Shown piece after piece: positions 40,101-51,600 of a stretch of DNA of 64,000 nucleotides. Source of the stretch: Vanessa cardui (lineage: Eukaryota > Arthropoda > Insecta > Lepidoptera > Nymphalidae); assembly GCF_905220365.1 (NCBI RefSeq), contig NC_061140.1, positions 6,450,501 to 6,514,500 of the forward strand, given 5' to 3'. Positions within the stretch are counted from its first letter, which is position 1, and each line of letters begins with the position of its first letter. Position numbers and translations under genes: made by a program. The notes under the pieces are model-generated. The model had not been told where the DNA came from. It worked only from the letters and a program-made list of their open reading frames with translations, and ran no database searches.

Positions 40101-43100
40101 GGTTTGGAAAAGTGACTTTTGCGGCTTTTCTCTACTTTAATGTATATGTGTTATACGCATAAACATTCCTCTTGAGTGAATCTGTTTATCGATAAAAAAC
40201 AAAAATAATTAAAGAAGATCTAAGCGCTTAGATGACAGGAAGAAAATATCAGTCCGGAAAATTGATTTTGTCAATCGACCAAAGTCCTAATTGGCTACAA
40301 AAATGTTCACAACATTATACATATATAAATTATATTACATATATAATTGACTGTGGATATTTTAATAAATAAATATAATATAATAATTTAAATTAAATTT
40401 ATATGTAACTGTTTGTTAATAATTATATCATATTACTTTTAAACTTTTTTGTTATTTAAAATGCTTTTAATAGTTTTTAATATGAATTCGTTCTGGATAT
40501 AATTCGTTTGAGTTAATTCCGAGTAAAGCAATATTAATAAGCCGGCTATTATTGAGAATATACATATATCATGGGATGAAACCTTAACGTTTAATCAGAA
40601 TATGTGTTCATATATTCCTATTGGATTCACGTTGCTCTCATAACACATGGTGCAAGATTACAATAGAATAATTTTATAGAGGATTAAAATAATTACTCAC
40701 AATTAAAGAAGCCGTAAATAATACACATATTATAGCGTAGGTACTAATGAGTCCATTTGATAACAATGAAAAGTTCAAGCGATATATACTTTTTTTAAAT
40801 AAAAAATAGATTAATAATATGACTGCAAACAAATTTAATTATTATTATTTTTTTAATTCGTATATCAGTTAAAGGCTTAGTTTTTTTATCCGACACATGA
40901 AGTCCGATATATCCTCCCCCGCCATACACGTGTATAAGCACAATCCAATAAATTAAAAACACAAATTAAATACATGACAATTAGGAGGCTTTTGCCAGGA
41001 TTTGAAACCCAATTTTTCATTTAAGAATCACGTGTTCATAAGCCATGTCCTAGCGGTAATATTTTTTATTTGATTTTTCAGTTATTAAGATTATATTTTA
41101 TTTTTTGGATAACTTGGTATTTATAGAATAAATAAAAAAAAACGTAAATATTGTTTATAAAGATAAATTTATCATTAGAAAAAAGATAAATATATTTAAG
41201 GTGGCAACATTAATTTATACTTAACACAAACTGAATTATGCTAATAATAAGTCATCCAAAGAAGGGAGCCAGGTAAAGAACTGTATACTTTTAATTTGTA
41301 ATTATAACGATTAAATAATAGCCTCAATTTGTAACATTAATTTCATACGTGTGTTGTTAAGTGACGCACTATCTCGATTTATACGACATATGCTCTTTGT
41401 CTAGTCTGATAGGTCACGTAGGAGGGCTTAGGAGCTATCTATGACTTAACATTTGCCTCAGCTATCACGCAGTATCGCTTTATTTCGATACTTCATAGAA
41501 ATCGACCTAGTGACTCTTGCACTATAACTGTATGTGAGAAGGCATTTCTTTTTGTAATTAAAATATATTGAGACGATTTAAAATATTTAGTAATTGTCGA
41601 ATATTTTCATAATATATTATAAGTAATAAGTTAAAGTTAATTCATATATAATTTAAACTCGATCAAATTATGTTATCGAAGAAAAATATATTTAAAAAAA
41701 AAATACTGGTTAATATATATATAGTGTATATAAAAATCTTATTAAAATTTATGTCTTAAATAATTTATATATCATTGTTATTTTTTATCAGAATGCTCTG
41801 CCAGACAGCATTACGTAGAACATGTAGGTAGTTATTAAGTATATATTTATTATTATTATATGTACACATTATATGTATTAATTGTATCAATACAATCATT
41901 TGTTTATTTTATGTCCGTCTATCGCCGTTTATTACAATTATAAATAACATATTGTGGAGATAATATTTAAATAAGACGCAACACTAACATGTCACTGAAA
42001 ATTAACAATCTTTGGAAATAGCATCACAATCAAGAATATGACAAATTAAATTCAAATTATTCAATAATTAAAAATTATATTACATTTCTTATATACTTTT
42101 TACCATATAAAATAAGTTTATAGACTATTCACAAAATTTCATATAAAAAATTAGTAGAGGACGTCAATAATATATTAAACAATAATATCAGATTGTAGGC
42201 TTTGTAACTAACTGCATTTTATGATACTAAAGTTTGTCGAAAACCGCTCTGATCGTTTCTCTTCTAAATTCATTAGACAAATGGATACAAGTTATTGTCA
42301 TTCTAAATAGTAAATAAAGCTAATTATTTAGTAGGTACAGTTGATGAATAAAGAACTTTAACCCACGATAATAGTTACTTGACATAGAGTAAATAGTGAT
42401 ATTTAAATAAATCGTAAAGTGACACTATTTTTTGTTTTTATAAATTGATAATAATGGTCCACTCGAACTAAAGTTCAAAGTATTATAATTTTATTGAATA
42501 GAATATTATGAATTAATTTAAGCGACTTCGAAGTTTTATGCGTCTGTTTTAGAGCACTTTTTGAAAATAACTAATAATAATTAAATATGAAAAAGTAATA
42601 GCCGTATCTAATTTATTTATGAAAAACAGTACAGATGAATCTATGACTGTTGGATATATTATTAGTTTATAATAAATATATTATTTACTTAAGCGAAATT
42701 AATTTCTTAAATTGCTATTTATTTCGTTTAAGAGTTTGAAATTATATTTACACTACAGCTTGAGATTTGTCGTTGATTTATTGCTGAACAATAACGAAAG
42801 AAAAAGGAAATTTGTATTTGGTCGTAAAATGTAAATAAAATCAAGCGATCCGCACACATGTGGCATGTTTTACGACGACAATACAGCATACGATATTGTT
42901 TGATTAACAATATTTTGGAGTAACATTACATTCTGTTTGCAATTCATTCAAAAAAATATTCGTTAAAAATAAAGGACTTTTTTTATTTTTAAATGTTTAA
43001 GATATTCATAATAATATTGAAGATACTTGAGATAATTACCTAAAACGGGTCCAACGATGAACATGTATGCAAACATCACCAATATAATTTGCATACGCCT

Positions 43101-44015
43101 CGAACCTTGGCGCTTCTTGAAAGCAACGTTCACTGTTGCCGCAAAGTCCTGCGCTGAGAACATTGAGAATATCGTCTGGGGTTCGTCATTGTCTATTTTT
43201 TTCCTAGTCTTTTCCTTCAGTCGAATCACGATGTAGACGAAACCGACCATGTAGAAAAAGCACGCTACTGTAAAAACACCGTAATAACCGAAACGCTTTG
43301 TCATTATTCCACTAAGAGCAAGACCGATCGGTCTGCTTAGAGTCAGTATAGCCGTAATAATCCCTAAGCGGAAAGTCCGTTCGGAATCACTTGTAATGTC
43401 CGTAATATAACTGTACACAGCCATCGTCATGGCAACGCGACCACCGGCCAGTGCTGGAGGCAGACCCTCTATGAGGGCTGTTTCGTTTAGACCAACTTGA
43501 AGGAAGAATACTGTACTCAGGATAATACCAAAAATTGATAATAATTTGCCTAAAATTGGAAGCACCATGAAACTCTTCCGATTGCCCGTGCGATCGCTCC
43601 ATGCACCGACAAAAAGGGTCAGTATTCCTGGCAACGCCGTTTGCAACGGAAAACTCCATGCAGTCATACCGGCTACCATTTTTTGGACACTCTTCTCTTG
43701 TTCTGTATAATTGTGCGTACGCCCTTGCATGATATGAAGGCATGTCTGTTCGTCGTATTTTAAATTCACTAGACATGATTTCTCTAAGCACAAATTCTGA
43801 ACAGCTAGACCCGCCAAAACACTCGGTAACACATAACATATTACATACGGTTCCACGGTCACTTTCGATTTCAGAGCCCATGCTGTTTTGATAAATTCCT
43901 TTAAACGCCCGCTTAATTTTGTCTCCGTTTTTTTTATTTCCTTATCATACGTTTTGCACTTGCATGAATCTAAACTCGCGATCTTTTCTCCGGGTACTTC
44001 GACCCGCAACGTCAT
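19112..44015 (-). CDS. SLC46 / proton-coupled folate transporter-like MFS protein, 5 exons, 514 aa
   Basis: Exons on the - strand are 44015-43040, 34786-34685, 32780-32559, 22375-22219 and 19199-19112. Lengths 976, 102, 222, 157 and 88 sum to 1545 bases (514 codons plus TAG), with phases 1, 1, 1, 2. The protein has about twelve predicted membrane helices. The first (residues about 55-75) is followed by an outer loop with Cys81, Cys92 and a sequon at Asn102, then GAWSDRTGNRK (137-147), the MFS motif A between helices 2 and 3. SYITDITSDSERTFRLG (202-218) is typical of the SLC46 group. A cytosolic loop (about 265-308) parts the two halves. Family members are proton-driven importers of folates or, in SLC46A2/A3, muropeptides and related small molecules; the substrate here is unknown. 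Its paralogue at 57883-62585 runs the other way. About 94% of this locus is intron, filled with SINEs and LINE scraps. Confidence 0.9.
19200..22218. other. Intron 4 of SLC46-like gene 1
   Basis: A 3.0-kb AT-rich intron. It holds a repeat C-like block (about 20145-20240, CTGTCTGTCCGTGTATATG) and a SINE A scrap at about 20945-21005 (TGTTGTATTCCGTTTTGAAG, GTGAGCCAGTGTTGACAGC). A (TA)n run lies at 21260-21280. No gene on the + strand. Confidence 0.6.
22219..22375 (-). CDS. Exon 4 of SLC46-like gene 1
   Basis: Acceptor TTATTTGTTTCAG, donor TT/GTAAGT; 157 bp. It encodes GKTSSLISISEALVPVIYSP and the twelfth helix. Reading through the donor would give a stop one codon later, which hides the need for a fifth exon. 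Confidence 0.88.
23226..23438 (+). mobile_element. SINE B copy, + orientation
   Basis: It carries a degraded tRNA-like head (GACACGATGGCTTAGTTGCA) followed by TTTCATGTGCTTAATTCGAG and GCATTGAAATAACGCGGTGG. The end, CAGCAGTGGGATGTTTACAA then GCTGTTATTTTA, is the 3' end of the family. It lies some 250 bases from an oppositely oriented copy at 23690-23900. Confidence 0.75.
23690..23900 (-). mobile_element. SINE B copy with an internal inverted duplication
   Basis: In + reading it contains AGAAGGTTTGGAGCATATTT and CACCACGCTGCTACAATGG, then TGGTTTGAAC, and ends CTAACCACTGTGCCATCTTG. The head region is altered: 23829-23848 and 23853-23872 pair at 18 of 20 positions around a four-base loop. The other copies have only the right-hand arm. 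It explains the open frame 23657-23839. Confidence 0.8.
25345..25425 (+). mobile_element. LINE 3' tail fragment
   Basis: CATTCCGAACCGGTGGTCGA and TTGAATAAAGAATATTTTGA match, in opposite orientation, the 3' UTR of the LINE at 6388-7442. Only the tail was inserted or has survived. Confidence 0.7.
25910..26140 (+). repeat. Dispersed repeat E, second copy
   Basis: Motifs in the same order as in 5848-6140: AGCTGTGTTAGCAACTTCGT, GTCAAAATTGGTCCAGC, GGACTGACATACAAAAATAG and an AT-rich end. Confidence 0.5.
26578..26835 (-). mobile_element. SINE B copy, - orientation, full tRNA-like head
   Basis: Read on the - strand it starts AGCCGAGATGGCCCAGTGG (A-box region) and has a degenerate B-box where GGTTCAAACCC is expected. 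It continues into the SINE B body and ends with CAGTGGGAAATTTACAAGC. The middle has a deletion relative to 59672-59984. Confidence 0.82.
26882..27178 (-). mobile_element. SINE A, best preserved copy, - orientation
   Basis: A T-run at 26882-26894 is the poly(A) tail read from the other strand. The body contains GTTGGCGGACGAGCATATGG, CACCATCACCCATAGACAAT and GTGGGTGGTACCTACCCAG, and ends GCCCTACCACCAAG. It sits 47 bases to the right of a SINE B copy. Confidence 0.9.
27388..27480 (+). repeat. Repeat D fragment
   Basis: AAACCTTCCTCATGAATCAC and TAAAATCCGTTTGATAATTT match the middle of repeat D at 37446-37705. Confidence 0.45.
27783..27875 (+). mobile_element. SINE B fragment
   Basis: GCGGTTAAGGAAAACATCGT, then TTACATGTGTCG, then GCAGTGGAATATCATTG align with the middle of SINE B in + orientation. 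Confidence 0.6.
28433..28452. repeat. Short (AGT)n microsatellite
   Basis: About five AGT units, bordered by imperfect triplets (CAGTACC before, ATCAATAGT after), suggesting decay of a longer triplet run. Confidence 0.8.
30511..30660 (+). pseudogene. Possible remnant of a LINE reverse-transcriptase C-terminus
   Basis: One frame reads NELPSHSS...LWNTVTVKVVKKRLFNYHK, which resembles the closing RLWNxLP...FKKRL region of non-LTR reverse transcriptases, followed by a T-rich stretch and AATAAA. The match is short and no catalytic part is present, so this is a weak call. Confidence 0.3.
32559..32780 (-). CDS. Exon 3 of SLC46-like gene 1
   Basis: Acceptor TTTGTCTTTGACAG, donor G/GTGAGT; 222 bp, the same length as exon 3 of the paralogue. 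It encodes GSFVTIYLFSKRWKIEDSII and the membrane segments up to KLVKADEVG. Confidence 0.9.
32781..34684. other. Intron 2 of SLC46-like gene 1
   Basis: A 1.9-kb AT-rich intron. Its only recognised content is a SINE B copy (34404-34654) lying 30 bases inside the 5' splice site. Confidence 0.65.
34404..34654 (-). mobile_element. SINE B copy next to a splice donor
   Basis: From CAACAACAGCCTGTAAATTC through GCTGTTCCAATGCGGGTTGG and CAGGTTTCCTCACGATGTTT to GATGCACGCGTTCTAAC. It is in the same orientation as the host gene, and its tRNA-like head has lost the outer A-box end. It begins 30 bases downstream of the donor of exon 2. Confidence 0.88.
34685..34786 (-). CDS. Exon 2 of SLC46-like gene 1
   Basis: Acceptor GAAATTAAG with only a weak pyrimidine tract, donor G/GTAAGT; 102 bp. 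It encodes GEAQMTYWFTRYKFKFTEID and part of the following membrane helix. It is too short and too poor in ATGs to show as an open frame. Confidence 0.88.
35848..35898. repeat. Near-perfect palindrome with 25-bp arms
   Basis: Positions 35848-35872 are the exact reverse complement of 35874-35898, with a single A between. The arms begin AAAAATACTTATTTTATTTA. It would form a very tight hairpin in the intron transcript. Confidence 0.95.
36222..36458 (+). mobile_element. SINE A, + orientation
   Basis: Starts near CAGTTATTCTACCGCCAAAT, runs through TTGTTGTGTTCCGGTTTGAA and GGTGACCACTTACCATCAGG, and ends CCAACCTATAACATAAAAAA. It is antisense to the transporter gene that hosts it. Confidence 0.9.
36535..36650 (+). 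repeat. Repeat C fragment
   Basis: CCAATGAACCGAATTTGATG and GAAATTTTGGTGTAAGGC, followed by ACATGACAACGAACC, correspond to the repeat C block at 2815-3060. Confidence 0.45.
36765..37018 (+). mobile_element. SINE B copy, + orientation, diverged
   Basis: It starts in the tRNA-like head (GGCCCAGTGACCTTCAATCT and AAATCCGGGTCC), then GATGTGCTTAAATTG and AATTCATCTCGTC. It continues to ATTGGAACAGCGTTATGGAA. It explains the open frame at 36920-37108. Confidence 0.7.
37446..37705 (+). repeat. Dispersed repeat D
   Basis: It begins ACTAGCGACCCGCCCCGGC, contains CTCTTGAATCACTCTATTTG and AAAATCCGTTGCTTAGTTTT, and ends near ACTTTGTTTTACACTATGT. A second copy lies at 55915-56170 and scraps occur elsewhere. 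The element class is unknown to me; no coding part is visible. Confidence 0.55.
39331..39628 (-). mobile_element. SINE B copy, full-length, - orientation
   Basis: From AACAACAGCAGCCTGTTAGT to GTTCTAACCACTGGACCATC. On the - strand the head reads GATGGTCCAGTGGTTAGAAC, an A-box region, with a decayed B-box. A small duplication (CTCACCTCATGATG) is present in the middle. Confidence 0.85.
39641..39691. repeat. Inverted repeat, 18-bp arms, 15-base loop
   Basis: TATGGTATAATACAAAGG (39641-39658) pairs with 39674-39691 at 17 of 18 positions. It starts 13 bases from the head of the neighbouring SINE B. Confidence 0.85.
40895..41056 (-). mobile_element. Strongly diverged SINE B remnant
   Basis: AAAACACAAATTAAATACATG, then GCCAGGATTTGAAACCCAAT and GAATCACGTGTTCATAAGCC follow the order of the SINE B head region. 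The match is loose. Confidence 0.4.
43040..44015 (-). CDS. Exon 1 of SLC46-like gene 1
   Basis: It starts at the ATG at 44015-44013 (context TAATCAAAATGA) and ends at the donor TTTTAG/GTAATT. It encodes a 52-residue Lys-rich cytosolic N-terminus and the first seven or so helices, up to IVGPVLG. Translating past the donor adds a spurious tail up to 42963. Confidence 0.92.
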
Positions 44016-46984
44016 TTTGATTACTGACTGCTAGTGTTTGGTTCATTTGTTTTTAACATACTACACGTATATATTTTTCTTATTTAATTATCTTTACGTG
44101 TGTGTGTAATAACTATACAAAATATATCACGGAATTTAAAATCGATTTAGTCGCGAGCGATCGGTGGCGCGTGCGACTCCTGATTGTCCGTTAAGTAGTA
44201 ACGTAGCGACTGTTTTGGTCGACTTCGACTCGACTACTGCCATCATCCGACTTCTGTCATCGATTAATTTGTATTTTATCATATTATAACATAGCTAAGA
44301 ACACCGTGAGCTTATAAACAGACTGCAATCGGGTCACAATTATGTTGTTATTGTCATGAATATAATTTTATTCACATGGTTCGCCTTGAGAATTCCAAGA
44401 TATGCCCTAAACATTTTTTGTTTGACAAATTTATTTTTTACAATAATTAAAATAATACGACTACGTGTTTTAATCAATACGAATGCAATTTACCGACGTC
44501 ACGTACATATACGTCCTAATTTTTCTGCGAAGTCGGTCAAGATGAAAATTGCGTAATGTTTATGAAATTAGATGCCATTGACACTGGATACAATTTGTGA
44601 ATGAGCTCATAACGAAAAAGCTATTTTGCGTCAAGGCTGTCAATTGAATTTGCTCCCTTAACGTAGATTGATTTTAAAATATGTGATATGCGAACGTTTC
44701 TTAATTTTCTTTGATGTTTATTTTCGAATATATATATTTCTAATTATAATATATTTTTTGATTTTACGCAGAGATCCAATTAAAAATAAATTAAGACTAA
44801 TGAAGTAAATTATTCTTGTATGTTTAAAATAATAGTTTCGCCATTGTTATATAATGTAGTATTATATAATAATAAAACACCATAGATAATTCAAACAAGA
44901 TCATTGAGTTATATTCCATTCAAATGATTTTATCTCTCTTTCAAATTTTCTTTACTTTTAAAAGAATCAAAACGAATTATATTTTAGAAAATAAATCCGA
45001 GTTTGTTTAGTTATTAATCTAGCTTGGCGTTTAATAATAATCATTAAATTAATATGTACAATAAATGCAATCTAACTTGGCCGGTCAAATATCAGCCACG
45101 AGCGGGTAAAGTAATAACAGGCTCGCTTCGTCAAAACTTTTTAATAGATTATTGGCATATTTTCATATTTTTTATTAGTCTCGGATATCCTTCTTCGGGA
45201 TGATCTAGATTGCATTAATTTTAGTTTTCAATATGTCCTGTAAACGATGATAAAAGAAAAAAATCGTGTGGAAATGCACATGGATACGTCGGACGATTTT
45301 TTTCAATTTTTTTCCGTTTACCTGTTGTTACTTGTGATAGTAAATCTTTATTAAGTACCTCAAGTCATGCTAATGTAAAAGTAGTTTAAAATTAATTTGA
45401 ATCTATTTAAGCATTCACATGGTATTTGGAAATATATACATACATATTATACATACATATATACGATGTATAACTTCCTCTTCGATCGGTTCTTACAGGG
45501 CTGGTAGTTCCTAAGATCACGGTCTAAAACACTAAACAATTAAAAGATTATATAGACATTTTGAGTGTGTAATACGAGTGTCAGAATAGATATTGCACAT
45601 GTTTACTTACTCTTGTGCACTGTAAAATATCCTGGACTAAAACCATAAAATGGCCGCCGTAACCTAAGCCTCTTAACAAGAGATCATCGATATAATTATA
45701 AATAATTTCTCATGTTAATATCACATAATTATGTGTAGCTTGTGTACGCTAATTTTATTGCAATAAGGTACTACAAGACATGTTAATGTATTAATACTCG
45801 TAATATTGATAATTTTCCATCAGACGATTCAATAGTTGCTAATATATGGAGTTACGTCTAACGCTTTCAACAATTTAATGTCTTGTTGTTTGTATAAATT
45901 ACAATTTATTTATATATATAAATAAACATAACAAGTGATATATCACAGTAAATGATCAGAAGATATTATGCGCGTTTATGTCCTAAATTAAGTCAGCTGA
46001 TGCTTATTTTTAATTTCCACTAATAAGGAGAAGAAGTTATTTCGATATTTTTTGTAGCACGCAAAGCCTTCGTTTCTGATCTACCCCTACCCCGTGGGTA
46101 GATTAGTATCTAACTCAAACAGATATAGATCTGTTCATTGTAAATTATAATACTTATTATATATAATTATTTTATGAAACAAAAACTATATAAGACGTCA
46201 ATAGCGCAATAGTATACAGGTCACCTAGTGATATGTAAAGTCGCTGCATCGATCAGGACCCTGGAATACTTTCGACCCCACTTCTAACAAAAGTCATAAG
46301 CTTCAAAGAAAGAAAATATTAGTGATTTCTTAATTAATTAAGGGAATTGCTACTGTTCTTTAAAACAAAACTCCAGATGTCTATCACGCATACTAAGACA
46401 TCTCGTAGAGTAGAACTTAATTTGTTAACGCCTAAAATAATTTAGGGCTTGGCTTTGTGAGTTAATAGAGCATTCCTCTCATTAGCGTATTTAAACAAAC
46501 AAACAAAATTTAAGGCCATGTTCAATACAGTATTGGTATTAATTTAATTAATCACTAACTTGAAAATCAGTACATTGTTCCTGAAATTAGTTGAATAAAT
46601 AACAATGTGTAGGGTTAACATTTCTAAAGTAATGTATAAATTGTATATAATTATATCTCTCTAATTTTTAGAACTCTATTTTAATACATTGTTTTTCACT
46701 TTTTGGGTTATTAACTTCAGGTATTTTTATGTTTCCATTAGATCTAATCTCGTCACTGCTTCATAATCACTTACGGTACTAAACAGAAATACTCAGCCGA
46801 AACGTAAAAATTCTACACAATTGTAAAGGCTGTTAAGTGGTTAATATAACACCGTGTATAAAGAATATGATTTCCTGTTTCCGTAGATGGTTAATATTCC
46901 CTATAGCCACAGGCCATTTTGCCACTACTGGCGAAAGCTAAGCGTCAATGTAACCATGGAGAAAATAAACAGAACCATATTTAT

Positions 46985-47110
46985 ATATTATAATAAATAT
47001 GAAAGTAGCTCTGTCTATCTGTTAAGTTTTCAAAAATACTGAAAGAGTTTTGATGAAATTTGGCAAGAAGCAAGCTTGAGCTCCAGAGTCTTACTTTTTA
47101 ATCGTCGTTT
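46985..47110 (+). repeat. Repeat C fragment
   Basis: ATAATAAATATGAAAGTAGC, CTGTCTATCTGTTAAG and GATGAAATTTGGCAAGAAGC align with the start of repeat C at 2815-3060. Confidence 0.55.
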
Positions 47111-50100
47111 CAAATAAAGAGATCGATTTTAAAAATTATGTTGATCCAAAATGGGGTATATAGGCTATTGAAAGTTTCCTTAAGAGTTAATAATGAAGGA
47201 ACAAATATAGTAGGTTGCTGCTAAAATTTGTCAAGATAGAAATATGAATACTAATAGTTAGGCGTTTCAGAACAAATAGCTTCGTAAAGTCAGAAATATG
47301 CCGTTAGATCCAGCTATCGATCAAATGTCAAATGTCGTGGGGTCGCGATTTTACTTCATAATACTTTATATTACTATAATAATATATTACTATAATAAAT
47401 TAACAAAGTAAAGCTTTATTTCATTACAAGACTTTTGTCATCTTAAAAACACTTTTTTTTAGTAGATTCATCTGAAATATACCGGCCAATTTAAGACAAT
47501 TTGAGCAAATAAATATTTTAAAGTATAATTTATAAGGTATGTTCAATCCATTCACCATAAAGTTGGTATCTTGGTTTTGGTTGTTCTTCAATAATGTTTC
47601 TGTATTGTGAGTTCCTAACTCATTGCTTTTCAAATGTTCTGTAAACATTTGAAATTTGGTATTATTATTTAAGGCGTACATGATGAGCACATACAAATAA
47701 AAAAAGGAAAGAATAACAGGACATTAATAATAACATCCTACATCAACAAAGATGTCCATCATTGAAAAATATTCCTCCAAATTTGCAATATTTATTACGC
47801 AAACCTTTGATATAACTTTGAGTCGTGCATAGACATGATTAAACACAATAGAAAAAGTTATAACACGTGCTAATAATTATTTAACTATTTGCCGTTTCTA
47901 ATATAAACTATAAGACCAACTAAAGTTTACGAATATCTTTTTACAATCATCAAACAGATTAACTTTCTTAGATGAAGTTTTTTTCAGTGATAGATTAAGC
48001 TCTACAATTCTACCATTAACGGGAAACAAAATGGCTCAGAGGGAGTAAGTTAAGAAGTATATTTATCATGCCAAGGACTTTGAAATAGCTACTGCATATC
48101 TTCTCTTTAATGTTCAGGATTGGTGTTATTAAGAACATTTTGAGCTAAACACTTTTCAAGACGCCTAATAACAACAAATAGCCTGTCTCAGATGTTATTG
48201 CAATGATAGTTGAATGAAGAGTTGTGATATCTCGCGACCTAGAAAACTCAAACTCAATATGTCAGTTTGGATATATTGATTCGTTGGAAGCATTCCTGAA
48301 CTACGTGGGTGTCTTAAACAAATGTTATAGATCCTACTAAAAAACAGTCACATATCCGAAATAATGATGCAGCTGTCCCATTTCCATCTATGTCCTAAAC
48401 TACAATATCACTCCGACGATATAACAGATTTATGGAAAACCTAATCTTTTTGCTTCTCGAACACTCGCAGCCATGTTAAATTGGTACCTGGATATCCTGA
48501 GCACAAAAGCTATGAGCCTAATGGATCTATCTGGATGTTTTTATCTTTGTCAACTAAAACAAAAGTAGATTGGTGATCCAGGTTCGAAAAACGTATCTTT
48601 AGTTTGTAATTTCACTGGTCCAAATTCCAATACTATTGGCCAAAAAAGTCTAAAACAGAGAGAGCTCTCTTTGACAGACTCCAAGTCTGATAGAAATTGT
48701 AAGTTTCGAAAACCTGAGATCCCTATGTATATTATTTTAAAACAGATTAATTCCTGTTAAGTCCTTATTATAAACGTAGAATAATTCTTTTGGAAGAAGA
48801 AGATTAACTTCTTATTTTATTTTCCTACGGAGTAAAAGTTATAAATTATTAATTAGATTCGATAAATATGTCAAAATGTTGTTTCTAGTACAGACATTAT
48901 TAACTCGTTACATTTCATTCGGTAAGTTGAATGTACAGAATATTTTAAAATTTTATTTGTAATAATTGGTAACGTTATCTACGCCACCTTAATCATACAT
49001 CAGATGATACTAAACAGGTTTTTCATAAAGTGCTATTTTTAAGACATAAAATAAATCTAAAATTTGTGCAAATACCTACCAGTACAGCATCGTACTCATC
49101 GTGTCATCGTACTTGTGATTGATGAAAACTATGCATTGACATGGCGCTGTTATTAGTAACAAAAGGGTACGCTTTTCTGTATGTTAAAGTTATAACATCA
49201 ACAAAAAGAGAAACTTTTAATATTTAATTGTTTATGTTAAGATCAGTAAATGCTTCGAGCAATTATATGTGATATATTCACAGATAATAAATGTTCAGTT
49301 GCAAGAAAAATTAGATTTACGAATCCGTTCTACAATTGTAATAATAAAAATATGTCAATACACGAATTAGTTATAAAAAAGTATGATTATAATTTTTGAT
49401 TGCTAATTTAGACAGGAGTAAGGCAGCACCAGTTGTCTGTTACTAAGTTAAAAAGCAGCTTCAACAATCAGTATAATGATATGATCTTTCGATTCTGATA
49501 AGCCTGTTCGAATTACTAAATAATTACATTGGTCAAAATTAAATTATACATCGTGCAGAGATGTTACCATTGGCTCAATATTTAACATGATTTTGATATA
49601 TATTTCTACGGAAATGCATAATGTTATCTTTTTATGTAATCATCGGCCAGTGAATGCGCTGTAATTTGTAGCAACATTACAATAACGAAACTCTATAACG
49701 TTACAAAACACTAATCACTTACAATTTAATTAAGTCATGTCGAATTTATTTTTATTCTATACCTTCACTGCATTTATTGTGTAATATTGATCGCATTATT
49801 AAAATTTAATCAATTTACTTTTTGAAATCAGAACATTGTACATAAATGATATTATTTACAATGGGGTCGATCTAATAAAAACATTCTTAAAATATCTCGA
49901 CAAAATATAAGGGTTGGATAGATCCTTTATTGTCCTTCGATAAAATATTCTAAAAAGATATATAAAACACATTTGATATATCTAAAGATATATTATATAT
50001 ACTGTAAAGAAAAAAAATATTTATACTCGACCTCTTTCAACACCATATTATCAATGTTCCATATGAGTTATACACAAACCGCCAGAAATACGTGTAGGTA

Positions 50101-50255
50101 CATCATACATTCCCATATTCACTTGTATAACTGGAATGGTACTCAGTATTATACAAAATCGTTTAAAAGAATTGAAAACATTGGTTTTGACTGATACATT
50201 ATTTGTAATTATAAAGCGACTCGACTGAAAATATTAAATAGACCACTCTATATAG

Positions 50256-50350
50256 ACGGATGGGCGATGTAATGAATGGTTAACATTATGTACAGCGCTA
50301 ATTCCAGACTTGGATGACCACTTATTATCAGGTGGGTCTACTTTAGACTC
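50256..50350 (+). mobile_element. SINE A fragment
   Basis: GGCGATGTAATGAATGGTTA, CATTATGTACAGCGCTAATT and GATGACCACTTATTATCAGG follow the 3' half of SINE A. Confidence 0.55.
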
Positions 50351-51524
50351 TACCTACTTATACAATAAAAATTTAAATGATATAGTAAGATAATTACGTT
50401 AGAAATAACGCCATTAAAGTTGAAAGTATGCATAATTAAAAGGGTAACGAGAGTCTGGATTGACTTGTTAAGGAAATTTTTGAATATTATTAATTAGACG
50501 ATATCCAATCATACCATCAATAAAAAAAATACTTATTCTAATATTTGTATGTACATACATATACAAATCAGTATTGCCTTTCACTGGTTCTTTACTTTAT
50601 ATCGACTATTCTTAAGATATAATTAAAAAGATAAAAAATATTTGCTCTCGTAGTCTAAATTTTCTGTGTGGCTGGAAAAAAAATACAAAATTTGGTAATA
50701 GGTCAATTAAAGTGTAAAAAATGATGAAGAAGAAAAAATATACCTAGAATTATTTGTTGATATTAAAAGAGGAAAATGCTATCAATATTTTCGGATTAAT
50801 AGCTTATTAAGCGTCTCAAAAATCTATTCATAAAATTGGCTTATTATAAATATCGCCAAATAAATATAATTACCGTTTATTTAATGTCATTATAATATGA
50901 ATGATTTAATACAATGAATCCATACTAAATCTGTTTCACGCACGTATTATTTGCATAGATTATAATTATTATCGCTATTGGCGTATTTGAAACGTATTGC
51001 AATGGAAAATTTTCGTTATTATAACCTGGTCTTTGTTTTAAATAAGATTGTTTATGGACGTGCACAGCCTTTGACTGACGCAGGAGCAAAATTTAGGTGT
51101 ATGGTAAAGTAGGACCAAGTCTTATAGAAAAAGATACGCTTTTCCCATTTCGATATTGGATGATTGGCTTTGACATGGTCACCTTTAACAATTGTGGTTC
51201 CAGGCTATAGGATAATAAATATTATCTTTAATAAATATCAAGCTGGCGATTTATATAGGTACAATATTTATCTGTCACAATCTGTCGTAACGGGATGTAT
51301 ATACATATGTATGTGTATAGGTATTTTACGTAAGGTAAGGCTTGGTAAGGCTTAAGGCTAGCAAGCCAGGGTCTATAGGAAAGAAATAGTCTAGGTCTTG
51401 TTCTCTTGCTTATTTTTTCTTAATATTAATATGTGCATTATTCAACGAAATATTTTAGTTTGAAAATTTGTACCGGTCTCCAATCGTTTCTAATGCCGAA
51501 TACGAGTGATGTCAACGTCAAAAA

Positions 51525-51600
51525 TCTATCACAAGTTCGGGGACCTGAGATGAACCGACGAAGGAAAGTCATCAAGATATTTTTTTTTAATTTTTTGATT
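51525..51600 (-). mobile_element. Diverged LINE 3' tail fragment
   Basis: AAGTTCGGGGACCTGAGATG and AACCGACGAAGGAAAGTCAT, followed by a T-run, match the 3' UTR of the LINE at 6388-7442 in the same orientation. Confidence 0.5.

Larger units (their letters stand above)
34787..43039. other. Intron 1 of SLC46-like gene 1 (8.3 kb)
   Basis: This holds a palindrome (35848-35898), SINE A (36222-36458), repeat C scrap (36535-36650), SINE B (36765-37018, 39331-39628, scraps near 39138-39236 and 40895-41056) and repeat D (37446-37705). A hairpin lies at 39641-39691. A repeat D-like scrap lies near 40145-40230. The remainder is AT-rich without recognisable genes. Confidence 0.6.

Noticed and set aside
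43387..43881. 164-codon - strand open frame
   Set aside because: Shadow of exon 1 of the transporter in another frame.
44356..44556. 66-codon + frame upstream of the transporter
   Set aside because: No family signature, no splice partner and ordinary AT-rich composition.
45907..45926. Perfect 20-base AT palindrome (TTATTTATATATATAAATAA)
   Set aside because: Pure A/T words of this kind arise by chance in DNA this AT-rich.
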